Positions 27,072-37,184 of a stretch of 64,000 bases of DNA are shown one piece after another; position 1 is the first letter of the stretch; each line of letters begins with the position of its first letter. The DNA is from Bog-473 sp963742035 (GTDB lineage Bacteria > Actinomycetota > Acidimicrobiia > Acidimicrobiales > RAAP-2), in NCBI GenBank assembly GCA_963742035.1, contig CAVUKH010000005.1, positions 62,001 to 126,000 of the forward strand, written 5' to 3'. A program made the translations under genes and the position numbers. The notes under the pieces were generated by a model that was given only the letters and a program-made list of their open reading frames with translations, was not told where the DNA came from and made no database searches.

Positions 27072-27934
27072 TGGGCGCCATCCTGCTCGACGGCCAGGCG
27101 GTCGCCGACCGGCTCAACGCGGAGGTGGCCGACGGCGTGGCTCGGCTGGCCACGGAAGGCAAACACGTGGGTCTCGGCACGGTGTTGGTTGGTGACGACG
27201 CGCCCAGCGAGCGCTACGTCGCCATGAAGCACGAGGACTGCGCCGCCCTCGGCATGTACTCGGCCGGCGAGCACCTGCCGGCCACGGCCACGCAGGCCGA
27301 GGTGCTCCATGTCATCGACCGCTTCAACCGCGACCCCAAGATCAGCGCGTTCCTGGTCCAGCTGCCGTTGCCAGACGGGCTCGACGAGACGGAGGCCCTC
27401 CTCGCCGTCGACCCCGCCAAGGACGTCGACGGGCTGCACCCGGTGAACCTGGGACGCCTGGTGATCGGCACGCCGGGCCAGCTGCCCTGCACGCCGGCGG
27501 GCATTGTGGAGCTGCTCCACGCCTACGACGTCCCGGTCGAGGGCCGCCACGCCGTGATCATCGGGCGCGGCGTGACGATCGGCCGGCCGCTGGGCATGCT
27601 CCTCTCGCTCAAGCGCCCCGGCCTCAATGCGGCGGTGAGCATGGTGCACACGGGCGTCCCCGCGCCCGCAATGGCGGCGATCGTGCGCAGCGCCGACATC
27701 GTGGTCTCGGCCGCCGGGCGGCCACACCTCCTCACTCCCGAGATGGTCAAGCCCGGGGCCGCCGTGGTGTCGGCCGGCACGACCTTCGAGGGCAAGAAGC
27801 TCATCCCCGACGCCCACCCCGACGTGGCCGAGGTGGCCGGATGGATCACGCCCCGCCTCGGTGGGGTCGGGCCCATGACCCGTGCCATGCTGTATCGCAA
27901 CGCGTTGCGGGCTGCGGAGATGTCGGCGCAGTGA
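27071..27934 (+). CDS. folD: Methylene-THF dehydrogenase / methenyl-THF cyclohydrolase
   Basis: 287 aa. FolD interconverts methylene-, methenyl- and 10-formyl-THF in the cytoplasm. The catalytic Tyr/Lys pair is in SERYVAMKHEDCAALGM, followed by FLVQLPLPDGLD, DPAKDVDGLHPVN, the Rossmann segment VIIGRGVTIGRPLGMLL and GGVGPMTRAML. The usual folD wording in that segment is 'GRSxIVGxP'; here Thr-Ile replaces the Val, a minor variation. The ATG at 27071 was chosen because it overlaps the purH stop. Its product supplies PurN and PurH in the same run. Confidence 0.96.
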   Translation: MGAILLDGQAVADRLNAEVADGVARLATEGKHVGLGTVLVGDDAPSERYVAMKHEDCAALGMYSAGEHLPATATQAEVLHVIDRFNRDPKISAFLVQLPLPDGLDETEALLAVDPAKDVDGLHPVNLGRLVIGTPGQLPCTPAGIVELLHAYDVPVEGRHAVIIGRGVTIGRPLGMLLSLKRPGLNAAVSMVHTGVPAPAMAAIVRSADIVVSAAGRPHLLTPEMVKPGAAVVSAGTTFEGKKLIPDAHPDVAEVAGWITPRLGGVGPMTRAMLYRNALRAAEMSAQ

Positions 27935-27995
27935 GGTCAGCACCCGGGCGACGTTTCCATTCCATTGGCGAGCCACGTACGGAGGCAGGGACCAA

Positions 27996-28361
27996 GTGAG
28001 CGAACGCGAGTATTCCGAGCGCCCGTGGGGCAATTACACCGTTCTCGACGACGAGGAGCCGGACCACAAGGTCAAACGGCTCGTGGTGCACCCCGGCAAG
28101 CGGCTCAGCTACCAGCGCCACGCCAAGCGGGCCGAGCACTGGTTCATTGTGGCGGGCACCGCGACGGTGACCCTCGACGGGACGGTGATTGAGGTAGCGG
28201 CCGGCCAGGCCATCGACATCCCCCTGGAGAGCGCGCACCGCGTCGCCAACGAGGGGAGTACCGACGTGGTCCTGATTGAGGTGCAGCGCGGGACGTACTT
28301 CGGCGAGGACGACATCGTCCGGCTGGAGGACGACTTCGGGCGCGTCGAATCAGGGAGGTGA
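27996..28361 (+). CDS. Cupin-fold phosphomannose isomerase-like protein
   Basis: 121 aa; GTG 27996 with GGAGG at 27981-27985. The sequence SERPWGNYTVLDDE, HPGKRLSYQRHAKRAEHWFI and GTATVTLDG matches the C-terminal cupin of type II mannose-6-phosphate isomerase/mannose-1-phosphate guanylyltransferase. Metal-binding His residues (QRHAKRAEHW) and the later His (SAHRVANEG) are present. Free-standing cupins of this kind are common and their substrates are often unknown, so isomerase activity is not assured. It overlaps metF by 4 nt. Confidence 0.8.
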   Translation: MSEREYSERPWGNYTVLDDEEPDHKVKRLVVHPGKRLSYQRHAKRAEHWFIVAGTATVTLDGTVIEVAAGQAIDIPLESAHRVANEGSTDVVLIEVQRGTYFGEDDIVRLEDDFGRVESGR

Positions 28362-29230
28362 CACGCATAGCGGAGCTCCTGGCCGCCGGGCCCACCTACT
28401 CCTTCGAGTTCTTCCCGCCCAAGAACGACAAGGAACTGGCCACGCTCGCCCGCACCATCGGTGAGCTGCAGCCACTGCAGCCGTCGTTCGTCTCGGTGAC
28501 CTACCGCGGCGGCGCGGAGTCCCGCCAGCGAACGGTCGATCTCGTGTCGGGCATGCTCCACACCACGAACCTCAACCCCATGGCCCACATCATCTGCGTG
28601 GCCCACACCCGTCTGGAGCTGGCCGACATTCTGGTGTCGCTGCGCAAGGCCGGGGTCGAGAACCTCATGGCCCTCGGCGGCGACCCACCCGAAGACCCGG
28701 CCGCCGGGCCCGGCGAGCTCGCCTACGCCACCGAGCTGGTGGAGCTGGCCCACGCGATCGGTGGCTTCTCCATCGGGGTGGCGGCGCACCCGGCCGGCCA
28801 TCCACGCTCGCCCGACCTGTCCAGCGACCGCGACCACCTCGCGGCCAAGCTCGCCCTGGCCGACTTCGGGGTCACCCAGTTCTTCTTCGAGGCGGCAGAG
28901 TACGAGGGCCTCGTCGCCGACCTTCGAGCCCGCGGTGTCGACACGCCGGTGCTGCCCGGCATCCTGCCCGTGACCTCCTTGTCGACCATGGGCCGGCTGG
29001 GCGCCATGGGCGCCGCGGCACCGGCCTGGATGCAGGACCGCCTGCGCGCCGCCAACGATCGGGGCGGTGCCGACGCGGTTCGCAAGGAAGGGGTGGAGCT
29101 GGCCACCGAGCTGTGCGGGCGCCTTCTTCATTCCGGCGTGCCAGGGCTGCACTTCTACACGTTCAACACCTCCAGCGCGACCCGCGAGATCTACGCCGCG
29201 CTCGGGTTGGGGCCGAACACCGCTTCATAG
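28358..29230 (+). CDS. metF: 5,10-methylenetetrahydrofolate reductase
   Basis: 290 aa, matching bacterial MetF. It reduces methylene-THF to methyl-THF for methionine synthesis using FAD. Marks are the opening YSFEFFPPKNDKE with the catalytic Glu, FVSVTYRGGAESR, ALGGDPP, GVAAHPAGHP and the C-terminal GLHFYTFNTS. The GTG start overlaps the cupin stop. It closes the folate/purine run and ends the block of tightly overlapping genes. Confidence 0.95.
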   Translation: MTRIAELLAAGPTYSFEFFPPKNDKELATLARTIGELQPLQPSFVSVTYRGGAESRQRTVDLVSGMLHTTNLNPMAHIICVAHTRLELADILVSLRKAGVENLMALGGDPPEDPAAGPGELAYATELVELAHAIGGFSIGVAAHPAGHPRSPDLSSDRDHLAAKLALADFGVTQFFFEAAEYEGLVADLRARGVDTPVLPGILPVTSLSTMGRLGAMGAAAPAWMQDRLRAANDRGGADAVRKEGVELATELCGRLLHSGVPGLHFYTFNTSSATREIYAALGLGPNTAS

Positions 29231-29273
29231 CGCGACCAGACGCAGACGGTAGGTCTCGCCGGCCGCGAGCTGC

Positions 29274-31713
29274 CTAATCGACCGGCCGCAGCAGATCGCT
29301 CGGCTTGGACCGCGTCGCCACCCAGGCCGGCGCGATCGCGATGAGGTTGGCCCCCACGAGGACGCCTACTGTGATCGCCGCGGTGAGCAGGAACGGCACG
29401 ACGGCGACCGGGACCACCCCGAGATTGTTCGCGAAGGCGTTCCACACCGTTCTCCCGACGACCAATCCCAGCGGGACGCCGAGGACGACACCGACCAGCG
29501 GCCAACGTGGTGGCCTGCCAGGAAACCGTCGGAGACGACCTGGCGGTTCACGAAGCCCAGCACCTTCAAGCAGCCCGACCTCCCGGCGTCGGCGCGACAC
29601 GCTGACCACCAGCAGGTGGGCCAGCGTCGCCGCACCGAACACGGCCAGCATCGCCCCGAAGATGAGAGGGAAGTTGACCGCCTCCCCGAAGTTGACCAGG
29701 GAGGTCGGGGCGAGGGGTTGCGTGGTGATCGATGGCGTACTCCGCCACGATAGCGGTCCAGCGCTGCCTTCCCTCGCGGGCCCGAGGACGAAGCTCACCC
29801 GGACGCCGCCGGTGCTGATGCCGGCCACCTTCTGACGGCACAGGGCCTGCTGGGGACCCGAGGGACAGGCGACGTGGATAAGGTCCGCCGTCGTCATGAG
29901 GATCGCCCGTGCCGAGGCTCACGAAACCCCCGAACTGCGGGAAGGAGGTCTGGGAGACGACCCGGAACGGCTCGGTGTGAGGCGCACCGGAATGGGTGGT
30001 GAACGGTGATGTCGACGAGCGACCCGATGTGCGCGCCCACCTGGCGCATGGTCGGAGACGCCGAGGCCGATCTGGTCGTCGCTCACCGGAGGATTCCCGG
30101 CCACCGCCGAGAAGAGAAACGGTCCTTTGATCGGCGTTCCGGCGATGGAGCCGACGATCTTCCCGTTGACCGTGATCTCCGCCGCGCCGACGCCTTCCGT
30201 GATCGCGGTCACCGCAGGGTTGTGCTCCAGGCTGGTGAGCAGGGCGGGGTTCGGCCGGACTGAAGCCGACCTGCTCCGGGTCGCCATAGAGTCTGGGCGT
30301 CGACGTCAGGTTGGTCAGGCTGGTGCCGAAGACCCCCGTCGCGCACAGCGCGATGACCGCCAGCACCATGCCCAGGAGAGCGGAGCCAAGCGGGACGGTG
30401 GAGCCGCCGGATCGACGCTCCATGAGCGTTGCGGACGCCGATGACCGCGGTCGGCGGCGCTCCCAGGGTGACGAGGTTCGTCACCACGGCAGAGGAGCGG
30501 GGCGGCCGGGCTCGATCGTCGATCCTCTGCGTTCGCGCCGCCCGCATGGCCGGCCAGATGCCGAGAGCGAGCACGACCGCCACGGTGGCGAGTGCGCCGA
30601 GCGAGGAGCACGAGCGGCGTCGAACTCGATCCCGGTGGAGGCCTCGGCCAGGCGTGCCTCGCCGAGCGGCGCGATGGGGGACAACGCAGTGGCGAGCACC
30701 ACAGCACCAACGGCACCCGCAATGCCCACGACCAGGTTCCGTGCCATGTCGAGCGCGAAGAGCTCCCGGCCGGAGATGCCCAGTGCGACCAGGGTCGGGT
30801 GGTCCTCACTCTCGACGGCGCTCTGGCGGGCCAGGGCCTGGCCGACGACGGCCAGCCCGACAAGCGCGGCGAGTGCGGCGAGGATCCACCACCCGACGGC
30901 CTGCGGATGGATGGACGCCTGAATCGTGGCGGCGATTCCGTCCTGGCTCGAGGCGCCGACGCTGGACTGACTGCCCCAAGATTCAGTTGTCTGAGCTGCT
31001 GGTCCAATTGGATCATGCCGGCCTCACCCTGGCGGAGGCGCACGAAGTACTGGTACTGCGTCGGCGGTGTGGGGGAGCACCGAGCGCGCGAATCCCGGGC
31101 CGGCGTAAAGGAGGTAGACGGGTGTGGTGCCGGAGGGGAACTCGAACTCACTGGCTCTCGATCCCGACCACCCGAAGGGCGAGGTGCAGGACCGTGCGGG
31201 ACGGGAGTCCCCGTGTTCGGGTTGTTGTACGCCGCGGCTTCGGATGGTGCTTCGAACGGGACGTGGATCACGGTTCCGACGTGCACGCCGTCGTCGTGCT
31301 GCAGGGTGAAGGAGGCCAGTACCTCATCGGGCTTGGAGGGGTCGGGCATGTGGCCCGACACGAGTGTCGAGAGCGACGGTCCCCGGCCCCTGAGCACCGC
31401 CACGCCGAAGTCATTCCCGTTGACCGGGTGCGCGCAGTCGCACGTCGGGATTCCCCTCGTCGGGCAAGACGAGCTCGGTGGCGGAGGTGACGCTAGGGAG
31501 GTGGGCCACTGCCGGCAACGGCCTGGTTGCATACACCACGGAATCGAACCCGTGGGCCGCCACGAACCGCGGGAACGCTGTCTCCGTTCGCCGGCCCGCG
31601 GCGGCAGCGGCCAGCACCAGCCCTCCGACGATGCTGATGAGGATGGCGATGGCCAGCCAGGACCGCCAACGGCGGCGTAACCCGGCGTGGAACACCAACC
31701 CGACTGCCCCCAC
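29274..31713 (-). pseudogene. Decayed FtsX/MacB-like ABC transporter permease
   Basis: Read on the minus strand, pieces of one permease appear in order but in different frames. At 31713-31411 the first helix is seen (RSWLAIAILISIVGGLVLAA). Around 31400-31200 an outer-domain piece appears (GPSLSTLVSGHMPDPSKPDE). At 30747-30481 another helix is seen (NLVVGIAGAVGAVVLATALS). At 29800-29274 come the last helices (FPLIFGAMLAVFGAATLAHL) and a C terminus ending RSKPSDLLRPVD, the typical tail of this family. No single frame covers the ~800-residue protein, so several indels are needed. FtsX-type permeases export or signal with a separate ATPase, and none is next to it. Either it is a true pseudogene or this stretch is poorly sequenced. 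Confidence 0.7.
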
Positions 31714-31921
31714 GGCACACTCCTCCCGTCCCCATCAGCTTGGTCCCTTCAACAGGGGTTACCAAGGTGGCCACCCTGCGCAGCGATCTCGTGGTGGCAC
31801 CGGCGCCGCCCTCGTGTTGGCACGAACGGTCGGGCCGAAGTCCGGAAGAGCCGAAATGGGCTGCCGCCGGCAGAGGTGGGTCGTCTAGTGGGCCCAGACA
31901 TAGTGGGTATCCTTAGTGGGT

Positions 31922-32134
31922 ATGGCTTACGTCGTCGCCCGTCCCAGGGGGAGATTCGAGATCCGGGAGTCGGTTCACACCCCGAAGGGCCCCCGGGCCC
32001 GATCCCTGGCCAACTACGCGCATTTCAACGACGAAGTGCTGGACAAGGCCCGCCGGAGGGCGACGCGCCCCTTCGACGCCGGGGTCGTGCGGGCAGCCGC
32101 GGCCAGATTGGGGGGCGAGGCCCCTCGCACGTAG
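31922..32134 (+). CDS. Small conserved-looking protein upstream of a nucleotidyltransferase
   Basis: 70 aa from the ATG at 31922 (GTG 31916 also possible). It is rich in Arg, with VVARPRGRFEIRESVHTPKG, then YAHFNDEVLDKARRRATRPF. The first part looks like a short beta unit and the second like an amphipathic helix. I recall similar short proteins next to nucleotidyltransferase genes in actinobacteria, but cannot name a family. The sequence that follows in another frame (32135-32372) may be its lost C-terminal half. It would then be the partner of the gene at 32388. Confidence 0.5.
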   Translation: MAYVVARPRGRFEIRESVHTPKGPRARSLANYAHFNDEVLDKARRRATRPFDAGVVRAAAARLGGEAPRT

Positions 32135-32372
32135 TCCCCGGGACCAGCAGTCCCAGACTCGGCGCTTCGTCGAAGCCTCTCGCCGGATGGCCCGTTCGTT
32201 GGCGCAGGTCCCAGCGGCGGCGGAGCGTCAGGATCCCGGCGACGCCCTCATCGAGCTCCTCGGTCTCGTCGCCCAGGTCGGTGCGTTCGGGCCGGCTCGC
32301 AAGCCGGAGCCACTGCGATTCCCGCCCCTGGCCCGCTTGCGGGCGGCGCGTCCAGCAGGGGCCTCGGACTGA
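32135..32372 (+). pseudogene. Possible out-of-frame C-terminal half of the 31922 gene
   Basis: The frame from about 32140 reads SQTRRFVEASRRMARSLAQV and then DALIELLGLVAQVGAFG, ending at TGA 32370-32372, 15 bases before the nucleotidyltransferase start. An ATG exists at 32187 but lacks a good ribosome site. Helical, Arg/Leu-rich sequence and placement suggest it belongs to the preceding gene after a frame change, or is a small separate gene. Confidence 0.4.
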
Positions 32373-32387
32373 CGGGCGGATACCACG

Positions 32388-32993
32388 TTGGCCGCGACCG
32401 GGCGATTCGTCGACCTGACCTCCAAAATCATCTCGCTCCACGAGATGCTCGATGCAGCGGGTGTGACCCACCAGTTCGGGGGCGCCATCGCCCTCGCCTG
32501 GTACCGCAACCCACGGGCCACGACCGATATCGACGTCAACCTGACCCTGCCACCCGACGCGGCCGAGCCGATACTGCTGATGCTGGCCCGGCTGGGCGTC
32601 ACGGTCGCAGTAGAGGACCGGGAGCTCATTGCGGTCGACGGGCAGGCCAGGCTGGACTGGGGCGGTTCCTTTCTCGACGTGTTCTTCGCCACCATGGATC
32701 TGCACTTCGAGATGGCGGAGTACGCCCGCGTGGTCCGCTTCGGTGCCGTGGACATTCCGATCCTGGCTCCCGAGGACCTCATCATCTGCAAGGCGGTCTT
32801 CAACCGCCCCAAGGACTGGCTGGACATTGAGGAGATGCTGCGCTGGGGCACGAAGGTGGACGCCGACCGGGCGCTCGGCTGGGTGGGCGTGCTCCTCGGT
32901 CCGGAGTCCGAGGAGTACGCCCGCCTGCACGAGGTGTTGTTCGCCGAGGCGGCGGGCCCTCCGGATCCGAGCCACCTGAGCCGCTCCGAGTAG
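32388..32993 (+). CDS. Nucleotidyltransferase of the AbiEii/DUF6036-like kind
   Basis: 201 aa from a TTG at 32388. Its minimal nucleotidyltransferase core has the glycine motif FGGAIALAWY, then the metal-binding Asp pair in TTDIDVNLTL. DWGGSFLDVFF, VDIPILAPEDLIICKAVF and RPKDWLDIEEML follow, as in AbiEii-type and related stand-alone transferases. Relatives act as toxins in toxin-antitoxin or phage-abortive systems, modifying tRNA or protein. The small gene(s) just upstream could be the antitoxin. The function is inference; the fold call is good. Confidence 0.75.
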   Translation: MAATGRFVDLTSKIISLHEMLDAAGVTHQFGGAIALAWYRNPRATTDIDVNLTLPPDAAEPILLMLARLGVTVAVEDRELIAVDGQARLDWGGSFLDVFFATMDLHFEMAEYARVVRFGAVDIPILAPEDLIICKAVFNRPKDWLDIEEMLRWGTKVDADRALGWVGVLLGPESEEYARLHEVLFAEAAGPPDPSHLSRSE

Positions 32994-33004
32994 GCCGCGC
33001 CGAA

Positions 33005-33038
33005 AGGCTCTCTAATCGACGCGCCAATTAGAGAGCCT
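33005..33038 (+). terminator. Perfect 12-bp inverted repeat after the nucleotidyltransferase
   Basis: AGGCTCTCTAAT at 33005-33016 pairs exactly with ATTAGAGAGCCT at 33027-33038 around a 10-nt loop, 12 bases after the stop at 32993. There is no T run. It could end transcription before icd, or be an operator for icd. Confidence 0.6.
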
Positions 33039-33131
33039 CGCCGCGCCGATCACGGAGCCCCATCGACCGTCGACGGGCCCTGCGACGGGCCCAATTGGGA
33101 CGGCCCCGTCCAGGCCCGTAGCATCCCGTCC

Positions 33132-34328
33132 ATGGCAGAACTCATACGCATGGGCGACGACGGCACGCTCCAGGTCCCCGACGAGCCCATCATTCCCTTC
33201 ATTGAGGGCGACGGTACGGGGGTCGACATCTGGCCCGCCGCCAAGCTGGTCCTCGATGCCGCCGCCGCCAAGCACGGCCACAAGGTCGCCTGGAAGGAGG
33301 TGCTGGCCGGCCAGAAGGCGTTCGACGAGACGGGCGACTGGCTGCCCGACGAGACGGTCGACACCTTCCGCTCGCACCTGATCGGGATCAAGGGCCCGCT
33401 CACCACGCCGGTCGGTGGCGGGATCCGCTCGCTCAACGTGGCGCTGCGCCAGATCCTCGACCTCTACGTCTGCCTGCGGCCGGTGCGCTGGTTCACCGGC
33501 GTGCCGTCGCCGGTGGTCCATCCCGAGCTGGTCGACATGGTCATCTTCCGGGAGAACACCGAGGACGTCTACGCCGGCTACGAGGTGCAGTCCGGCACCC
33601 CCGAGGCCGAGCAGCTCGCCACCTACCTTCGCAACGAGATGGGCTGGCCCATTCGGGAGCTCTCGGGCATCGGCATCAAGCCGATCTCGCCGATGGGGTC
33701 CAAGCGCCTCATCCGCGCCGCCATCGAGTACGCGCTCGACCGCAAGCGCGAGTCCGTCACGCTGGTGCACAAGGGCAACATCCAGAAATTCACCGAGGGT
33801 GCGTTCCGCGAGTGGGGCTACGACCTCGTGCGCGAGGAGTTCGCCGACGTCGCCGTCGGCTGGGACGACTGCGACGGCAAGCCGGGGGAGAAGCTCCTGG
33901 TCAAGGACACCATCGCCGACATCACGCTGCAGCAGGTGCTGACCCGGCCGTCGGACTTCGACGTCATCGCCACCACGAACCTCAACGGCGACTACCTCTC
34001 CGACGCCCTGGCGGCCCAGGTCGGTGGCATCGGCATCGCGCCGGGAGCCAACATCAACTACGTGAGCGGCCACGGGATCTTCGAGGCCACCCACGGCACG
34101 GCGCCGAAGTACGCCGGGCAGGACAAGGTGAACCCGGGCTCGGTGCTCCTCTCGGGCGTGCTGATGTTCGAGCACATCGGGTGGAACAACGCCGCGGCCG
34201 ACATCGTCCAGGCGCTCGAGGCCACCATCGCCGACAAGGTGGTGACCTACGACTTCGCCCGGCTGATGGACGGTGCCACCGAGGTCAAGTGCTCCGAGTT
34301 CGCCTCGGCCATCGTCGACCGCCTGTAA
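33132..34328 (+). CDS. icd: NADP-dependent isocitrate dehydrogenase
   Basis: 398 aa, homodimeric E. coli-type enzyme of the TCA cycle, converting isocitrate to 2-oxoglutarate. Visible are FIEGDGTGVDIWPAA, the substrate Ser/Asn/Arg set in GGGIRSLNVALRQ, FRENTEDVYAGYE, the Lys in LVHKGNIQKFTEGAF and the cofactor region ATHGTAPKYAGQ with Lys-Tyr, the pattern seen in NADP-using forms. It is followed after 58 bases by mdh, so the two TCA genes probably form an operon. Confidence 0.95.
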   Translation: MAELIRMGDDGTLQVPDEPIIPFIEGDGTGVDIWPAAKLVLDAAAAKHGHKVAWKEVLAGQKAFDETGDWLPDETVDTFRSHLIGIKGPLTTPVGGGIRSLNVALRQILDLYVCLRPVRWFTGVPSPVVHPELVDMVIFRENTEDVYAGYEVQSGTPEAEQLATYLRNEMGWPIRELSGIGIKPISPMGSKRLIRAAIEYALDRKRESVTLVHKGNIQKFTEGAFREWGYDLVREEFADVAVGWDDCDGKPGEKLLVKDTIADITLQQVLTRPSDFDVIATTNLNGDYLSDALAAQVGGIGIAPGANINYVSGHGIFEATHGTAPKYAGQDKVNPGSVLLSGVLMFEHIGWNNAAADIVQALEATIADKVVTYDFARLMDGATEVKCSEFASAIVDRL

Positions 34329-34386
34329 CCGAATCCCAGAAACTGTCGTCGGACAAGCACGACTGTCGGAAAGGACCACACCCTCC

Positions 34387-35382
<996 letters not shown>

Positions 35383-35513
35383 CACCCCCGGTACGATGCA
35401 GGCTTGATCCCAGCCCGCCTGCCCGGCCAGGCCGCCTTCCGGCGGCGCGATGCACCAGGAATTCCCGGCTGCCGTCATCGGCTGTTCGCGACCGTGAAAC
35501 CCCAGCGAAACAG

Positions 35514-37184
35514 ATGCCTGGCACCCTGAGGGCTGTGGGAGACCTCTTCGACGGCTACGGCGCGTCCGCTCGTGGGCTGACCGAGGCCGCATTCGACGAG
35601 ATGGTCGGCCACGACGACACGGCCCGGGTGCCCTACGCCGCCGTGGCGTCCTCGCTGGCCCAGATGGGTCCCGAGGACGTCTCGGCCCGTGCCTCCCGGC
35701 TGGCCCGGGCCTTCATGGACCAGGGCGTCACCTTCGACCTGGACGGTGAGGAGCGGCCGTTCCCCCTCGACGTCGTGCCCCGGATCTTCACCGGTAGCGA
35801 GTGGTCCAAGGTGGCGGCGGGGGTGGTCCAGCGCGTCAGGGCCCTCGAGCTCTTCCTGGCCGACGTCTACGGCGCGGCGCGCATCGTCAGCGACGGGCTC
35901 ATCCCGCACGAGGTCATCACGAGCTCGCCCGGGTTCGTGCGGGCGGCCTACGGCTACTCGCCCCCCAACGGTGTGCGCATCCACGTGGCGGGCATCGACG
36001 TCATCCGCGACGAGGACGGCGAGTTCCGGGTGCTGGAGGACAACCTCCGGAGCCCGTCGGGTGTGAGCTACGTGCTGGCCAACCGCGCCGCCATGGCGCG
36101 GGTGCTGCCCGAGCTTTTCTGGGGCCAGCCCATTCAGATGGTCACCGACTACCCGGCTCGCCTGATCAACGCGTTGCGGCGTGCCGCCCCGGCATCGGTG
36201 CAGGACCCGACCGTGGTCGTGCTCACCCCCGGCGTGCACAACTCGGCGTTCTACGAGCACGCCCTGTTGGCGCGTCTCATGGGCGTACACCTCGTGGAGG
36301 GGCGTGACCTCGTCTGCCACGGTACCGACGTCTTCCTCCGTACCACGGAGGGCGAGGTGCCGGTGCACGTGATCTACCGCCGCATCGACGACGAGTTCCT
36401 CGACCCGCTGCAGTTCCGCCCCGAATCGTTGGTGGGCTGCCCGGGCATTGTGAACGCGGCGCGGGCCGGGCGGGTGACGATCGCCAACGGCGTGGGCAAC
36501 GGGGTCGCCGACGACAAGCTCGTCTACACCTACGTCCCGGCCATGATCCGCTACTACCTCGGCGAGGATCCCATCCTCCAGAACGTCGAGACGATGCACC
36601 TCGTCGACAATGCCGTGCGCAAGGATGCACTGGCCCGCCGCAGCGATCTGGTCTTCAAGCGGGTCGACGGCTCCGGCGGCAAGGGACTGGTGATCGGCCC
36701 GTCGGCGACCGGAGCCGAGCTCGACGAGCTGGCGCTCGAGGTGGAAGCGGACCCACGTCACTGGATCGCCCAGCGCGTCGTCGCCCTCTCGACGTCGCCC
36801 ACTTGGGTGGACAACACCATGGTGCGCCGGCACGTCGACCTGCGGCCGTTCGCGGTCAACGACGGCGAGGACGTGTGGGTGCTGCCGGGGGGCTTGACCC
36901 GGGTCGCCCTCGGCGAGGGCAGCCTCGTGGTCAACTCCAGCCAGGGCGGTGGCTCGAAGGATACGTGGGTAGTCGGCGGCGGTCTCTCCATGCCCGTGCT
37001 CCCCCCGCGCCAGGTCGCACCGTTCCAGGCCGGACCGCCCATGGACGTCGGGCCGGCATCCGACGGCGAGCTCGGGGTGCAACAGCAGCAGCAACAGCAG
37101 AGTCAGTTGGGACAACAGCAACAGCAACAGCAACAGAGCCAACCAGGGCACCAGCAACAGCAACGTGGCGGGTCATGCCCGTGA
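35514..37184 (+). CDS. Circularly permuted ATP-grasp protein with a Gln-rich tail
   Basis: 556 aa from the ATG at 35514. The family (DUF404/DUF407, CP_ATPgrasp) is recognised by VTFDLDGEERPFPLDVVPR, the next core LEDNLRSPSGVSYVLANR, TPGVHNSAFYEHALLARLMG, HVIYRRIDDEFLDP and the nucleotide-binding FKRVDGSGGKGLVIGP. Members are predicted to form amide bonds in an unnamed peptide pathway and are nearly always encoded with an alpha-E protein and a transglutaminase, as here. The last ~35 residues are almost all Gln with a few Ser/Leu/Pro, encoded by CAG/CAA runs, an odd extension. Its end overlaps the next gene by 10 nt. Confidence 0.85.
   Translation: MPGTLRAVGDLFDGYGASARGLTEAAFDEMVGHDDTARVPYAAVASSLAQMGPEDVSARASRLARAFMDQGVTFDLDGEERPFPLDVVPRIFTGSEWSKVAAGVVQRVRALELFLADVYGAARIVSDGLIPHEVITSSPGFVRAAYGYSPPNGVRIHVAGIDVIRDEDGEFRVLEDNLRSPSGVSYVLANRAAMARVLPELFWGQPIQMVTDYPARLINALRRAAPASVQDPTVVVLTPGVHNSAFYEHALLARLMGVHLVEGRDLVCHGTDVFLRTTEGEVPVHVIYRRIDDEFLDPLQFRPESLVGCPGIVNAARAGRVTIANGVGNGVADDKLVYTYVPAMIRYYLGEDPILQNVETMHLVDNAVRKDALARRSDLVFKRVDGSGGKGLVIGPSATGAELDELALEVEADPRHWIAQRVVALSTSPTWVDNTMVRRHVDLRPFAVNDGEDVWVLPGGLTRVALGEGSLVVNSSQGGGSKDTWVVGGGLSMPVLPPRQVAPFQAGPPMDVGPASDGELGVQQQQQQQSQLGQQQQQQQQSQPGHQQQQRGGSCP
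37081..37163 (+). repeat. CAG/CAA trinucleotide-rich tract
   Basis: Short runs of CAG and CAA codons make three Gln blocks at the C terminus of the ATP-grasp gene. Such tracts are slip-prone and may vary in length among strains. The tract ends 12 bases before the start of the alpha-E gene. Confidence 0.8.
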
